A DNA stretch of 64,000 bases, from positions 1 through 64,000 of the forward strand of contig JAOVVO010000110.1 in NCBI GenBank assembly GCA_028564675.1. The letters run 5' to 3'. Shown in pieces: positions 11,664 through 25,899 of this stretch; within the stretch, counting starts at the first letter, position 1; each line of letters starts with the position of its first letter. The position numbers were made by a program, and so were the translations under genes. The notes beneath the pieces were generated by a model. The model worked only from the letters and a program-made list of their open reading frames with translations. It searched no databases and was not told the origin of the DNA. Origin of the DNA: Onchocerca lupi (Eukaryota; Nematoda; Chromadorea; Rhabditida; Onchocercidae).

Positions 11664-14360
11664 TGCCGCTTTCCCTTTCATACTTAATATTATCGCATAT
11701 GTTTACTAGTAAGATTTTTCTTACAAATAAATTTAATAAGAAATTCTCGGCAAGATTTGTATGATTACTTCTTTTTGTATGGACTGATTAAGATGTATCT
11801 CTCTCTGTCATTTCATAAATTTCAAAAATAGTTGAAGTATTTTGCATTTTTGTCAAAATTATTTTATTGCTATAACAGCAGGTGACAAAGTCTAAATTAC
11901 GAAATTATCAATTCATGAAATTTTGCAAAAATAATATAATTGTAATGGTCTTTATTTTTGTTTTGTAAAAAAACTACTTTTTTCAAATTTATCGCAAATT
12001 TGCAAATATATCGGGCCTTTTTTGTTTTCTATCTTCGCTCGATGAAAGAGAAAGACAAAGTAAGAATTGCAACAATTATGCCGAACAACATTTTCATTAT
12101 AATGTTCAATTTAAAAGATTTTTTTCATCATTTTGTACGATTTTGAAGAAAAAATTAAAAATGAAATTTATTATGTGAAAATGATTTTGCTTATTTTTAA
12201 AAAATGAAAACAAAAGTTTACCTTCATAGCTTTTATATTTGTCATTCATTTATCACTACTTATCATGCATATGCACTTGTTTGAGAAAAGTGGAAAAAAT
12301 TGGTTAATTTTTATTCATCCAATTTTCTTTTCTTTCGAAGTTCTTAAAATATTTCTTTCTACAAACAATTCATAAACTTTTTTCTTCTCGAAATTATAAA
12401 ATTTCTTCGCAGCATTTATTTCTTATTTCTGATAAATTGGAGGTGTAGAAAGACATAGTAATATAAGAGAGAATAATTATAGAAAAAATTTTTCAAAAAC
12501 AAACTTCTTCAAAAATAATCGCTGATTTCCTTAAGTAATTTTAAGAAACAATAAAGTTTCCTACAAGTTTATAATAATTTACAAACAAGGAACTTTAAAA
12601 AAAGTGGATACAATATTTTATGGTGCACGTTACAAAATATATCATGTCTTATTTGATTAGGAAATTTTTTTTTTAATAATAATTAAAATTGTTATTGAGC
12701 ATGAAAACCATCAAATACTTGGACAAATAAATTTTCTAAAACAAAATTTTAATCAATGATTCATCGCAACAAAACTTATTGATTATAAGATAACGATAAG
12801 CGAAAGTCAGAAGATAGTGAAATCATTCTTGTTAAGATTGAAAATGTTCCGCTTACAGTTAGTTAATTCTTAATTTATTATAAGCTAATATCTTTCAAAA
12901 TTTTAAAACTGAGAATTTATTTTAGAAAAAATTTTTAGAGAATGGGTTTTGTTTCTTTATTAATTTATGTAATATTTTAAATATTATTTTTAATTTAATA
13001 AAATTGTGAGTTTGTAAATTTATTTGTTATTAGCATAGGAATTTGAATTTATCCTTGCTAATTTAGTTTAGGTAATTATTTTTCTTAAAAGTAAGGAAAA
13101 GTAAAAATTTAACATTGGCATGCTACTTTTGATTTAAAAAACTTCCATAGATGATATATCTATTCAATGAAAATTTCATTTAAGTTATTACTTTTTCATA
13201 TCTAATGAACTATGTAAGCTAATTATTTTTTTTATTTCGAAAGTAGAATATTAATCAAGTAATTAATACGAATCTGACGTAAATCAACACTGGTTGATGC
13301 AAATTAATACAAAACTAACGATTGTTTTGTTATGAATATAATCAACCTTGATTATCACAATGCTAATGGAAATTTTTTTAAAGATTAACGCTTGTAAAAC
13401 TATCAAACATGTCAATATCTTATGGCATGCATGTAAATTGCAATATAATTCATCATTATTTTTGTCCTATCCTCCAGTTTGCAATTCGGCTTAAAAAATA
13501 ATATAAAATTAAAAAGTTTATGAAATTTTAAATCACCTACACTGATGGATAGATACAATTATGAATAAAAGATGCATGATCATCTTTAAAGTAAAAGAAA
13601 AGATTTAGAGCAAAATTTTAAATCAAACAGTAAGGCTGTAAAGTAATCCATCACATCAACTATATTGAAAAAGGTTTCATTCTCTTCTCTTCCTTTTTTT
13701 CAAATCATCCTTTAAGTGAAATTTTGATTGTATAAACAACTTAGATTTAAAAGTACGTCAATGCACATCTGTTATGACAACAAGCATATTTTCTGTCAGA
13801 AGAAATCATTCCAATGGATAAAATTGCTTGCGTAATAAATCATTGAATATGACTATGAATGAAACTGTTTAGCTAAGTCACACTTTCAACGGATAGATAA
13901 TTCAAGTGCGAAACTTTCCAAATCGATTCAGCAATGTTATCAAGAAAAAGGCTTAGGCTTAGAAATGCTGCTCAATGTTTGGGACACTCCGAGAAATGAT
14001 CAAGTTTATTTTCGACTTCATGACTCACTAATATTTTTATCTGTTCGTTCATTCCAAGGAATAGATAGAAGATAAATGCTGGCTGAAAGTAGATGATGAA
14101 CATAAATGTATTTCGATAGATAAAAGTAAATATCTCTGCAAAACTCCTCCCCCCTCAGAATGATCATGGCATCGAAGCGAAGGGAATATGAGGAAATGCG
14201 GGAGAGAACGGGGGAGAGGAAGGCGGGGGAGAACAAGATGGGAGAAAAAGCTGGTAATATGTGGTGCCCCGCCCAAGAATTAAAAAATCGTCATTAGTTT
14301 AAACAAAACTGCACCCCAAATCTGTCTTGACCAAAGGAAAGGAGACGGAAGAGACGAGAC

Positions 14361-14512
14361 AACTAGGCTTCTTTTATTTGCATTACTGCGAATTCAAGTT
14401 TGTTCAAACAGCTAGGCTTTTTTTATTTGCATTACCGAATTCAACTTTTTCAAACAATTAGGCTTCTTTTTTCTATGTGCATTACCCCGAACTCAACTTA
14501 TCCAAAAAGCAA
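14361..14512. repeat. Three-copy tandem repeat carrying ATTTGCAT
   Basis: Three units of about 46-55 bases start near 14361, 14409 and 14455. Each has TAGGCTT, a T-rich run, then (A)TTTGCATTAC and a CGAATTCAA-type segment. Copies 1 and 2 contain the octamer ATTTGCAT; copy 3 has ATGTGCAT. They lie about 1 kb upstream of the plus-strand gene that starts at 15394. Confidence 0.65.
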
Positions 14513-15350
14513 AATTTTTTTCCTGCATCCATTTTGTACAAAAATTTAGAGTTACAATTTTTTATATTTTAAACTTCAAGCTAATAATTAAATAATTTTT
14601 GATCGAAAATGAAATTTTTTTTTTGTTGAATTTGTAAAATTTATCAAGAAATTTTTTTGACGAAAATTCTATCAAGTATTTATCATTAAATTTTGCAATA
14701 ACAACAACAACAACTACTACTATTACTACTGCTACGATTATTACTACTATTGTTATTATTCTAGGATATTATTATATATTTTATAAAAGTGCTAAAATAA
14801 CTGAAATATTTGCTGAAAAATTATTCATCTAATTGATTTTTCCTAGTAAGCTATTAGCATAGCTTACTAAGTGAAATGAGTGAAAGTTTTAAATTTTCTC
14901 CCCAAAAAAAAAATGGAAAAGAAGACAATAAAATGCTTAGGCTTAAAATTACAATAATCCTCCATTTTCCCATTCAATTGAAACTATACCAAGCAAAATT
15001 TTTCTATTGTTATTCTGATTTTCTCTTTCTTTTTTCTTAACACGTTTATCGCAAAATAATTTTGTAATCATCATCAGCCATCAATAATCAAACTTTTCCT
15101 CCTCCATCATCATCTTCTTCGTTCTCTCGGCTTATTATTCATTTGAACTTCGACGTCGTCCACAACAACGTACTGCATTAAAAATAAGAAAAAAGAAAGT
15201 TTATTCTGCGGGAATCCAAGCAAAATTAAAGTGCCTGAAAAATTACTTATCTCACTTTTTGCTGATTAATTATTTTCGTGTCTATTCAAAATAATTAACT
15301 GACTAATATTCATGGGTTTATCTCGTTGAAATTTAAAATCGAAATTCGAA

Positions 15351-15373
15351 ATTTTTTTTCCTCTTCTCTGTCA
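15351..15373 (+). promoter_or_regulatory. Probable SL trans-splice acceptor of the cysteine-rich membrane protein gene
   Basis: A long pyrimidine tract ending TCTCTGTCAG stops at 15373, 20 bases before the ATG at 15394. The strength and position are those expected of a nematode trans-splice site. Confidence 0.5.
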
Positions 15374-15393
15374 GAAGAAAAACAAAGGAAATA

Positions 15394-18300
15394 ATGGTTA
15401 TTCATTCTTCTAATCAATCGGTTCAAATATTCATTCAAATATTTCTACTACATCATATGATAATGCTACTACCATCTATACAAGCTCTTTCTTGCTTGGT
15501 TATTAAACCAGGTAGGTATTTCGATATATATTATTTGAGTTTTTTTTTTTGAAAAACTTCTTAAATTGTAATTATTTTATTTATCATTCATCATTTACAA
15601 CGATTTCTTTGCTTGCGTAATTTGCTTCTTTTAATAATTTCTTATTACACTTATTTACAATATTTCATCGTCTTCTTATTCATTCATTCAAATAATATTA
15701 TGCTTATTTATTTGGCTTTTATAGTAATTAAAATCATTATTTAAAAAAAAAAAAGCAATAATTTTAGCTGCTCCTGTGAACCTGCATTTTGTCTTCATTA
15801 GAAGATGCAGCAAATTATTTTATTCTGCAAATAATAAGAATAAATTACCACAAGAATTAGCAAAATTTTTTTTTTTTTATTCTGATAAAAAAGTGAAATA
15901 ACAAAAACGAAATTTAAAAAAATTACTATACCATTGTTTTCATTTTTTTTGCCTAGTTTTTGTAAAATTATGAACGAGACTAATTTTATGCAAAGATAAG
16001 AATTTTCCATATCACATCATTTGTTTGCTATACCATAAAAAAAAAGATCACAATTTTGTTTTTTTACTCTCGAAATTTCCTCTTTAATTCTTTCATAAAT
16101 TTGATAGTAATATTAATTATAAAATGTAAATTTTTTTGCAATTTTTTCCACAAATTTATTACAATCTTTATTTATTTGCAAAATTATTTAATGTAATCCT
16201 AATTTGCATCGTCATTTATGATTATAACATAGATATCATTAATATCTCTGTCCTGTCTATCAGAATCCAAATTTTAGACAATAGTACTTTTTTTTTTTTT
16301 TCATTTACTTTTTGCTAACTCTATCGGATCATTTCCTTTTATTTTTCTCAACTTCAGAAAACTTCACATAGTTTTCTCAAAACAAATCAGTTTGTTTTTT
16401 TCTTCTTCTTCTTCACATTTTACAATTCTGAGAATAATTTTCATTTTCATTTGTCATTCACAATTGATTGATTCCTTAATTATTGTATTCAGTCATATTC
16501 ATTCATTCATTCATTCATTCACCGTATTTCATATAATGCTTCTCTTGGAGCTAACAATTAACAACAAAAATAATATCAACTACTACAGTAATAGCAATGA
16601 CAATATGATGCTAATTCTTAAATACGCGTGATAATTCTTTAAATATCAATAGATTAGGAGAAAAAGGAAAATGAAAACAAAGAAAGGAAAAAAAGATGGA
16701 ATAAAGGAAGATAAGAGATAAGTTTGGCATGTCATTTGTCAACAGTGATATTTGAAAATGAACTTTTAGGACGAAAGAGAGCAAAAAAAAAGTGTCTTTT
16801 TTGGGTGAAGTAATTCTTTTTCTTCCTTCAAAAGTCCAGTTTAATTTTTTTTTTTTTCTGAAATAATTTAGTTTAATAAAAAAAGTCATAAATATATTTC
16901 CTGCTACTACTATTTATATTATCTTATTACAAAAAAAATTTTTTTTTTGCCAAAATAATTAATAATTTTTTTCATTAAATTTAGCAAAAAATTTCTTATA
17001 TTTATTACTTTTCATTAATGATCAACAAAATTTCATCATCATTTGATGTAAAAAAATCAGTCTTTAACATTTTTTGGTTAACATTTTTATGTTAGCTTTA
17101 ACGATTAGCAAATATTGACACAAATTTCCTCTTCACCCTATCCACTAAATTTTCAATTGTTTTATGCATTCTTTTTTTTTCTTTTTTTTTGAAATTTTAA
17201 ATCAATGCAGGCTAATAAAAATCTTGCACAAAATGATACTAGCAATAAAATGGATGTTATATCCTTTTGCAATAATATGATATATTTCTTTGGAACAAAA
17301 CTGAAAGAATGAGTATGATTTTGAAAGTTAAATTTTAGATTTTAGATTTTAAGGAAGAAGGGAAAAATTTACTAACTAATGCTAAATTAGCCAATTTTCT
17401 AATTGGATATTTTCGTTGCTCATTACTAGTATTACTGTACTGTTTAATAATTTTAATGATCGGAGAATTTTTAAGTTATACAAAAATCTGGTAAACAAAA
17501 CTCTTGCGCATTTAGAAATTTTGAAATTAATTGACTTAATTAATGAGTAAAAAGCAAAATAACGTAGAGTATTTACTTGGTATGAATGCTATTTACAATA
17601 TATTTGATTTTAAAACCAGTTTTTTTTCGAATTTTTTTCCAGTTTATCATAGCATTTGTAAATAAGAAAGTAGGTTGCTACCAAAAATTTGATAGAAATT
17701 GCAAAACGTCATCAAACATTAATTAATTGGTTGATTCTTTCATATAAATGAAAAATTGAGTTTTTTCAATTCAACATTCATCCCAAATAAACTAATTTAA
17801 AGAACTAAAACATAACAAACAAAAAAAAAAAACGATCCGATAATTTTTGGAATTATTGAAAAAATCTAGCAGGCATAACTTTTGTTCATTTAAAAAGTTT
17901 TCAGAATTAGTTTTCAGCTAATTAATGAAAATTTTCCACCGGTTGAATTTTAAATAAAAACATTAACAAATTTTAACGTTTCAGGAATAACATGAACATT
18001 ATCATCATTTAGGAATTACTGAAAGAACCAATTCTTGCAATATTAGCCATAAGGGCAGGCAGAATAAACATAAATGTGGTCAAGTCTTTTAGGCCCAATA
18101 CTCTTTGGGAGACTTATTAGCATCCATTGTTCAAACTGAACCTCTCAGTCTAGGGGTATTTAATGATTGCTGTTGTACAAAAAGTTTTCAATGGAAGTGA
18201 GTTTGATGAAATGTGAAAAATATAATGTTAAAATAAATGAAATTTTGAAAACAATTTGAAATAAGGGAAGGAAAAAAACGCAATAAACTGGTTAGAAATT

Positions 18301-21300
18301 AAAATTCAAATCGTATAAATTCAATGAATAATTTGTATATTTTTTTATTTTTCAAATCATGTATCACAAAGATATCACTTAATTTTGATATAAAAGGAAT
18401 ATTGATTATTACTGCTATTGTCCTCCTCCATAAACATATTTGAAATTTATTTTAATTAGACTGAAATTTTATTTTTCAACGTAAAATTTTTATAAATTAA
18501 CAGTTTATACTAAAAATTTTTCATTATTCACTTTTCTTGTTATTCCCTTCCAAGTATTATCTTCATTCATTAGCATATTTGAAATTTGTTTCAATAAAAC
18601 GCAAGACTTTCTCTTCTTAATTCGTTGGTAGGAAATATTTAAAATTAAAATCTAATAAACTGAATTTGTATTTTTTGGACACCAGATAAAATTTTTGAAA
18701 ATTTTTATTAGACTTTTTACCTCATTAATAGATAGCGGATGTCATAAACACTATATGTATTTATATTTCTTTTTTTATTTTATTCATTTCTTAATATTGT
18801 CATTGCCATTACTAAAAAGTAATGCAAGATTTTAAATTAATCAATTTTCTGAATTCTAAATTTTCAAAAATTTTTATTCCTGGAACTTTTTTTTGTGTGG
18901 CCAAATTTCAAAATTTTTAAACAATTTCACAAGTTTATGAAACTTTTAAATTCAAACAAAATGCAATCTTTAGCTGAAATTTTTTTTTCCAAAATCATCT
19001 ATTTCATAAAATATCATCTATCTTTTCATTGGCGATCATTTTATTCGGGAAAGTATGGCTAATTATATTACATATTTCATATGCACTACAGCATCAACTA
19101 TTAAAATTCTCTTCAAAAAATCGTCAAGTTTTTTTTTCAAATCGTTAATTTTCCAAATTTCGCATTAATATTATGAGCGAATGGGAAACCAATTTTTTCT
19201 TTTTTCTTTTTTTTTTTTGGTTATATGCATGCTAAAAGTTGGTATGATGACTATATATTTTGTGGAACTTAAAAATGATTCAAATTGCTGAATTCTTCGT
19301 TGCATATAAATTGCTAAATAAGATTTTGTCAAAAAAAAAGAAAAGAATAATATCAAGTAACCGATGTGTTTTTTTTCCACTTTGCATGGAATTTTCCAAA
19401 TTTAACAAAAAAAGGAAAAATTTTTTTCGGAAATAAATAAAAATGTGTTGGAATGAATTTTTGAAGAATAAGTGAAATAAATCGTGGCAAATATATCATT
19501 TTTTATTTTTTTCTTTCTTTTCATTTTCATCCTTTCCAACAGATGTTCACCATTTATTTATTGAAGGCAATTTTAGCAAAATGAATTAATTATCTAATTT
19601 TATATAGAGTAGCAAAGAGAGAGAGAGAGGAAAAAATTGCTTGCTTGCGGAATTAAAATACTGCTTTTTCAAGGAATTTCACTTTTTTTTTCATTCGTAT
19701 TCTTTCAATTTGCGCTCCTATTTGGAGTTGAATTTTGAATTCCTAAACACCATTCCTATTTGAATTAAACTTCAAATTTTTACGTATTATTCTCACTTGA
19801 ACTTGAATTTTAATTTTAACTCACTAACATTGCTTCTATTTCAACGTGAATTTGAATCTTTAATTATCATTTTCACATGAATTGGATTCGAATTCATTTC
19901 AATTTAGATTGAAATGTAAGTTAAGCAAACAGACAGGAATTTCTAAAGTTTTTTTTTCCTTCATTTTCTTTATTCAAAAGTATAATATTGGCTTGAAAAG
20001 AAACCAAAATAAAAGGTAAGAAAACCAAAAAATGATCAGCTCCACTTCTCTTCTAAATTTGATCACTTCATTCAGTTTAATATTATTCTGCGATATTTAT
20101 AATACTCTACCATATCAATGATAAAATTTTCAATTAAAATTTTTTCAAAAAGAATGCCACAAATAGATTTGCTATCGAAACAATCCAGCATTTCTCATTT
20201 TAATGAAAAAAATTATAATACCGTAATTACTTTTTGATAAATTCAATTTCTAAGAAAAAGAAAAAACCAAATAAAAAAAAAAGACTGCTGGCATTATTTG
20301 GGAATATTTGTTAAGCGATTTTTAATTTTATCATTTAATTGTCTTTTTTTTTTCAGTCAATATTAATGATATCGATTGTCGCTTACAAGCAGATTACTAA
20401 GAGATGAATTTAGCTTTAATGCTCGAATGATTTTCTGTCATTCAAATATGCTCTTTTCATTCATATAATCATGATGGGGACAATTTTTAAAATTTAAAAA
20501 TTCACCGACAAAAACGGCCGAGCAAATACTTCTCATCCGTTAACTTTACTTCTCATTTTGTTAAATTGAACAAAGATTTCTTTTCTCATTGATTAAATAC
20601 AAGGATAATTTGCTAAATTTTCAATATTAAATTAATCTGCTAGGATCATTTTGGCATTATTTATATAAATAATGTAGTCAAAAAATAAATTAATTAATTA
20701 TTTTGTAAAGAATCATTTATTTATGCTTGCTTGTTCAATCCCAAATTCAATTCCATCTGTCTTTCAAATATTTTTTTTTTTTTTTGCTTTGTTTTAACAA
20801 GAATTAAAAACTTTTTTCAAAAAATATTTTCAGGACGTGGCTTAATCAGTGAACGATGTTCACCTTTCTCGGTAGCCTGTCGAGTACGAGTGGAAAATGA
20901 CGCTATCGTATGGTACAGATCGAAATTATATGATCGTAATCAGTTAGCGTGCGTTATGCGAAATGAATATGGCGCACTCGGTAACTTATTATGACATTAA
21001 TTACTTAATTCACCTTTACAAAGTTCCGTTTGTTTTTTAATAATTCAAGGCTGATTCACGTGATGTTTCATTGATTTGTCCCTTGTTTGTAACTTAATTC
21101 ACGTACGTCTTGTCAATAATTGCTTCTTCATACCTTTATAATCTGCCTTTTCTTATTTCTTCATAATGTTTCGCAATGTTTCATATATTCGCAATTTGAT
21201 TTGTCATTAATCACGCTTTCAATGAAACGATACTACTGCTCTTTTACAACTTAATTTAAATCTTTTTAACTGTTTTCTGATACATTTATAATTTATGTAT

Positions 21301-24300
21301 GTTTTATCAATTAATTGCTTTATAATATATTTATTTCAATTGCTTCCAAATAGCAATTAATGATTTTGAAAGAAAGAAAAAAAAAAAAAGAATGGAAAAC
21401 GACAATAATGAAGTACTACCATAGGGAAAGATAAATTTTTTACAAAAAAAAAGTAGTAATTTCTTTTTTTTGCCTCAATAATATATTGATATTTTCCGAG
21501 TTTAACATCGAGCGTTAACAAATAGCATGTAAATTTTATTCATTTTAATTGCATATACATATTTCCATTGCACAGCAAAACTTTTTGTTGTAACAAATGA
21601 GAACTTTATAAAATATATTTGAATGAAATTTCATTTAATTATTTCTTTCTTTAACATGACTATCTAACGATGTAATAGTAATTATATAAACATCTGATGC
21701 AAATTATATGCATATAATTTCAAAGAATTCAAGGGATTTTCCAAAATTGCAGAAGTTAATAATTAAATTGGTTTCGTTCAAAAAAAAAAAAATTAATATG
21801 TGAATTGTACCTCAATATGCATGCATCATTAGGTGAAATTTATCAAACGAAACTCTTTTTTCTTCTAGGTTAGTGAAATAAAAATTTTTCAAAATCATTT
21901 TTTTTCTCTTTTAAAATAAGTGATTTTTATTCAATTCGTGTTTTATGGCAATCAAATTAATAATTATGAGTAATAATTTAGCAAAGTGCAAAAAACAATA
22001 AGATCATATTTGTCAAGTATTAAAATTGTTTAATATGGTATGTTTGTTAAGTTTTGAATGATCATTCCGGTATTTTATTAATTCAGTTCATGCCAAGAAT
22101 TTATAAGCCGAATGGTGTAAGATGTTTTTTTAAAAGATGAAAAATGAAATAAAAGCCAGAGAAAAGATAAAAAGACAATATTTTCATTTAAGATGAAAAC
22201 TCATCATTTTTCTTGAATATTTAATAATTCAAAAATTTCATATGTTGAATAATCATTTCCAATCTTTCCAATTTTTCATTTCTTAATTGCTGCGTAATTT
22301 AGTTTGTACAAAGTTTTAATTTATTATAAATGTTTCAAAAAATTTTTATGTCAAATCCTCTTTTAGATTTAAAAAAAAATTTGATTTTTTAGATCGATCA
22401 GATTGCATAAAGAAATCGACAGGAAGTGTTCGATGTTGGTGTTATGGTCAAAGTAATTGTAACAGTCCGCAAAATATGATCAAATTATATGATGCATTCA
22501 AAGCCGGTGATACGACTTTACTTGATGAAGTTATCGATGATATTGAAACAGCAGGTAATCAACAAATTACGAATACATAATTTTTAAAATCATAAGTTAT
22601 TTATCAGGAAATGAAAAATGGGAACAAAAAATGATAAAAAATAATATTAATAAATCAAAATTCTTATGAAATAATTGAATATTTTGAGATAAATAAATTA
22701 CAAGAGAGATATAGGAAAGAGAAAAAATATATATTGAATTATGCTAAATTTAATTTATCATCACATTTGGATAAATTTTCTTTAATATTAAATTTATGAT
22801 ATAATTTCTTAGATTAAATTTTAAATTGGAAATTTGAAAGTTTCGATACCGTATTTAATCATTAAAATTATTTTTTCTTACTCATACTGAAGATATAATA
22901 ATTATTGAGAACAAAAATATAATTCATATATATAAATCTTATCAAATATTTTAAAAACAAATTTGGAAAATTATCTTTTCATATATTGTAATTTTTGATC
23001 TATTAATTAAAAATTCTTTATGACATACTAAGTTGTAATAATAAAAACTTTTACATTCAATCCAATTTAATATTTTAATTAATTCAATTCCATGATTTCT
23101 TTAAATTAATTTTCAAAATTTTTGTCAAAGATTTTTCGTTCTATCCTGAAAAATTTACAACTTATTAAAGTATTTTCTTGATAGATATGTATAGCGTTAA
23201 TCCAAACCTATGCTATGAAAATTTTTAAATATATTTAAAAAATTGGGAATTGTTATAAGATAACTTATCATAATTAGTTCACTATAATTAAATATGTTAC
23301 TATGCGAAGATTCATTTATGATTACTTTAATTTACTTAATTAAATATATTATGAAAAGGTTTGTTATTTGCGCTATTGTGATTAAACAATACTATGCAAG
23401 CACTTATAATTATTTTACTAAGATTTTGTGATAATAATTTTTTTTTTCGATTTTTTTATTCCTTTTCGTTTTTTATTTCTCTCCCCCAAGTAATTTCTTT
23501 TTTTTTTTTGTTTCTTCTAAAATATTTTTCTTTATTTTTATCGCAGAAAAAAAATTTTTTTTTCTTTCTTTGTATTCGATAAGCAAACATCAATCATTAT
23601 CAGCAAACTTATTTGCATATATGGAAAGTGAAATTTATATTTAACCGTAATAAGATAAGAAGAAAAGAAGGAAATTGGACATTGTACGATATTTTCTCCC
23701 TTATTATTTGTCATTTTTATTTTTTCAGAAAAAAATTCAAATAAATTGGACTAATTTTCCTTCAAATAGATTAGATTGATCAAAAAAAAAAAAAAAAAAA
23801 TTTCACGAATAGAATGATTAAAAATTAGATTACATTAATAAAAAGAATAATTTTGTTGTTTTAAAGAGAATACCAATAAGATATTCTGCCCACGGATTTA
23901 TGAGAATGATATTTGAACACAAACAAGGCAAATAATTGAAGAAGTTAATTGGAAATTAATATTTAGAAGCTTAATAATAACTAAGATGCTGAAACATATT
24001 TCGTTTTCAGATAACAATGATTATGAAGAAGAATCCGGGATAGAAACAATTTCTATGAGAACCAGTACTGAAGTATATATTATGCGGAACACTAATAATC
24101 AGCCAACTTTGCAAATATCCAAAAAAGATGATCTCAAAGTTGCAACAAAAGGTAATAATCAGCAATTACGAATAAAGCTAATTAAATATAAAATATATCG
24201 AATTTCATCAAAATTTCGATTATTTACATTAAAATTTTAATTTTCAAAAACCAAAATTTTTTTCGTTTCTTTGCAACATACGTGTTCTTGCATTGTCTGT

Positions 24301-25895
24301 TTTACAAATTCATTTCAAACTTGACTAATCTATTTATTTCTTACTTTTCAGATTACACTATTTCATCTTCATTCCTTTCAGTAGAATTGAATAATACCAA
24401 TCAAAATCTTCGAAAACATCAAAATTATAATCCCAAATTGATCGAACCAATAAAGACAATTAGAATTCCTCCATCAATTGATGATAAATTGAATCAAACC
24501 AAGGAACATTCGAGTATGCAACATTCTCGAAATCAAAATGAGAGGAAAATTCGACACGAGGAAGACGTCAGATCAGGTGTTATATCTTTGCACATATCGA
24601 AATATTACATAATACAGTTGCTTTATTTTTATTTACTTTCATGATGTTATAAAATGATTCTTCGAAAACAAAAAACAAACTTTTATCAATAAAAATTAAA
24701 CTTTTCAAATTTTTGGATCAAAAAAAGAAAAGGAAAAAATGAAAATTTTTCGAATTAAAAACAAATTCTCAGTTGAATTTTTTTTTTTTAAAAAAATCAA
24801 CACTTTATTTAAATGATGATATTGTCGAAATGTGATAATATTGATAAAAATTAAATTTTTAAGATTTTTTGGACCGAGAAAATAAAAATTATTTAAATTA
24901 GAAGTCAAAACATTCTCAGAATTTCTATCTTTCCCTCTGCATATATAATTTTCTCTTTACATTTAAATTATAACAATAAACGAGCGAATTCTTTTTTTGT
25001 TTTCAAGATGATAATTAAATTTGCACTGATGTAAGTTTTCGTTTGAAATGCTGAAAATGTAATTATTTATTGCTATCGTAATCATTAAACTGGCGAAATT
25101 CCAATGTTACAAAAATAGCAAACAGTTACCCCGAAGCCCGAGATATTCCTTCAAATGCAAACCATATTTATGATAACAAGCGATTACATAATATTCAAAT
25201 CATTTCAGTCTTATTTTGTTGCTTATATTATTGAATTAGTTAGTCTTAATCGATCATTTCTTTCAACATAATTTGTGGTTATTTCATTTTATCTCTCGAA
25301 ATGACAGCAGTATTAAGCTAATAATTTGCTACTCAATGAGATACTCAAAAATATATATCTTCCACATTTTTACGAGCAATAAGTTTTTCACAAATATATT
25401 GGAATATTTAATTAAATTATTCATCTTATCAATTATCTTACAAAGACAACTATAGTAGTTAAGTACAGAAAAAATTTTTTTTTTTTTTTTTTTTTTTTTG
25501 CTTAAAGAGTTATCATCTTTTCTTGTTTTTAATCGTTAAAATGGCTTAAAGAATAGCAATGATCAACGATAATTTATAGGCACAAACGGAACAGAAATTT
25601 CATTAAAAGAATTACAACTTTTAACAAATTTTTAATTTCAAAAACAAAATTGACAGAAGCAGAAAAATTTTTCCACAATTTTGTTACAATTTCTACGGTT
25701 TCAATTCTATTTCACCATTTTCCAGCATTTGTCGTATTCGGTATTTTTGTATTTTGGTATTTATCCGTGGAAAATCACCGACAATTGCAAATTTTTCCGG
25801 TACATCTAACTGAAATTTTCGAAAGTAATGCAGATTTTGATAAATTAATTTTATTTTTCACTCCTTTTTATCTGTATTCTTCATGCTTTTCCTAA
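15394..25895 (+). CDS. Cysteine-rich secreted/type I membrane protein (Ly-6/ET-module-like ectodomain), six exons
   Basis: Exons: 15394-15511, 20834-20980, 22393-22554, 24011-24151, 24352-24576, 25657-25895; 343 aa. Every junction is phase 1 and every exon joins in frame. Residues 1-33 form a hydrophobic signal sequence (IFIQIFLLHHMIMLLPSIQA). Residues about 34-115 carry eight cysteines, ending in a C-W-C-x5-C-N arrangement that resembles the end of Ly-6/three-finger or nematode ET-module domains. An acidic, then Asn/Lys-rich, probably unstructured stalk follows (about 140-265). A membrane segment lies near 282-302 (PAFVVFGIFVFWYLSV), with a short tail. A receptor or accessory surface role is inference; no kinase or other enzyme domain is present. 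Intron 1 is 5.3 kb. The donor of exon 5 (GTGTTA) is weak, so the last join is the least certain. AATAAA at 26043-26048 may be the poly(A) signal. Confidence 0.72.
25475..25499 (+). repeat. Poly-T run in last intron of the cysteine-rich protein gene
   Basis: About 25 consecutive T, preceded by A6. It may be an old retrotransposon tail on the opposite strand or simple slippage. Confidence 0.6.
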
Positions 25896-25899
25896 TTTT

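Larger units (their letters stand above)
1580..15370. other. Long gene-poor stretch, mif-1 5' flank to the start of the cysteine-rich protein gene
   Basis: About 13.8 kb without a supportable gene. The open frames here are short, lack codon bias, and have no splice-signal support. It contains a GA-rich block (about 1808-2160), an octamer-bearing repeat (2590-2760), a decayed reading frame (about 4440-4885), a near-identical 553-bp direct duplication, an AAC/TAC-type triplet repeat near 14700-14760, and an octamer-bearing tandem repeat (14361-14512). The remainder is AT-rich with many A and T runs. Confidence 0.6.

Noticed and set aside
18030..18160. GC-richer patch as an exon in intron 1 of the cysteine-rich protein gene
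   Set aside because: Frames are closed quickly and there is no acceptor/donor pair in phase 1.
24577..24644. Continuation of exon 5 frame past the GTGTTA donor to a stop in the cysteine-rich protein gene
   Set aside because: The extra 22 codons are hydrophobic AT-rich sequence; splicing to 25657 keeps the phase-1 pattern and adds a membrane helix. Retained as an alternative 3' end only in principle.
25124..25208. Coding-like patch (NSYPEARDIPSNANHIYDNK) in the last intron of the cysteine-rich protein gene
   Set aside because: The acceptor has no pyrimidine tract and no donor gives the phase needed by the final exon.
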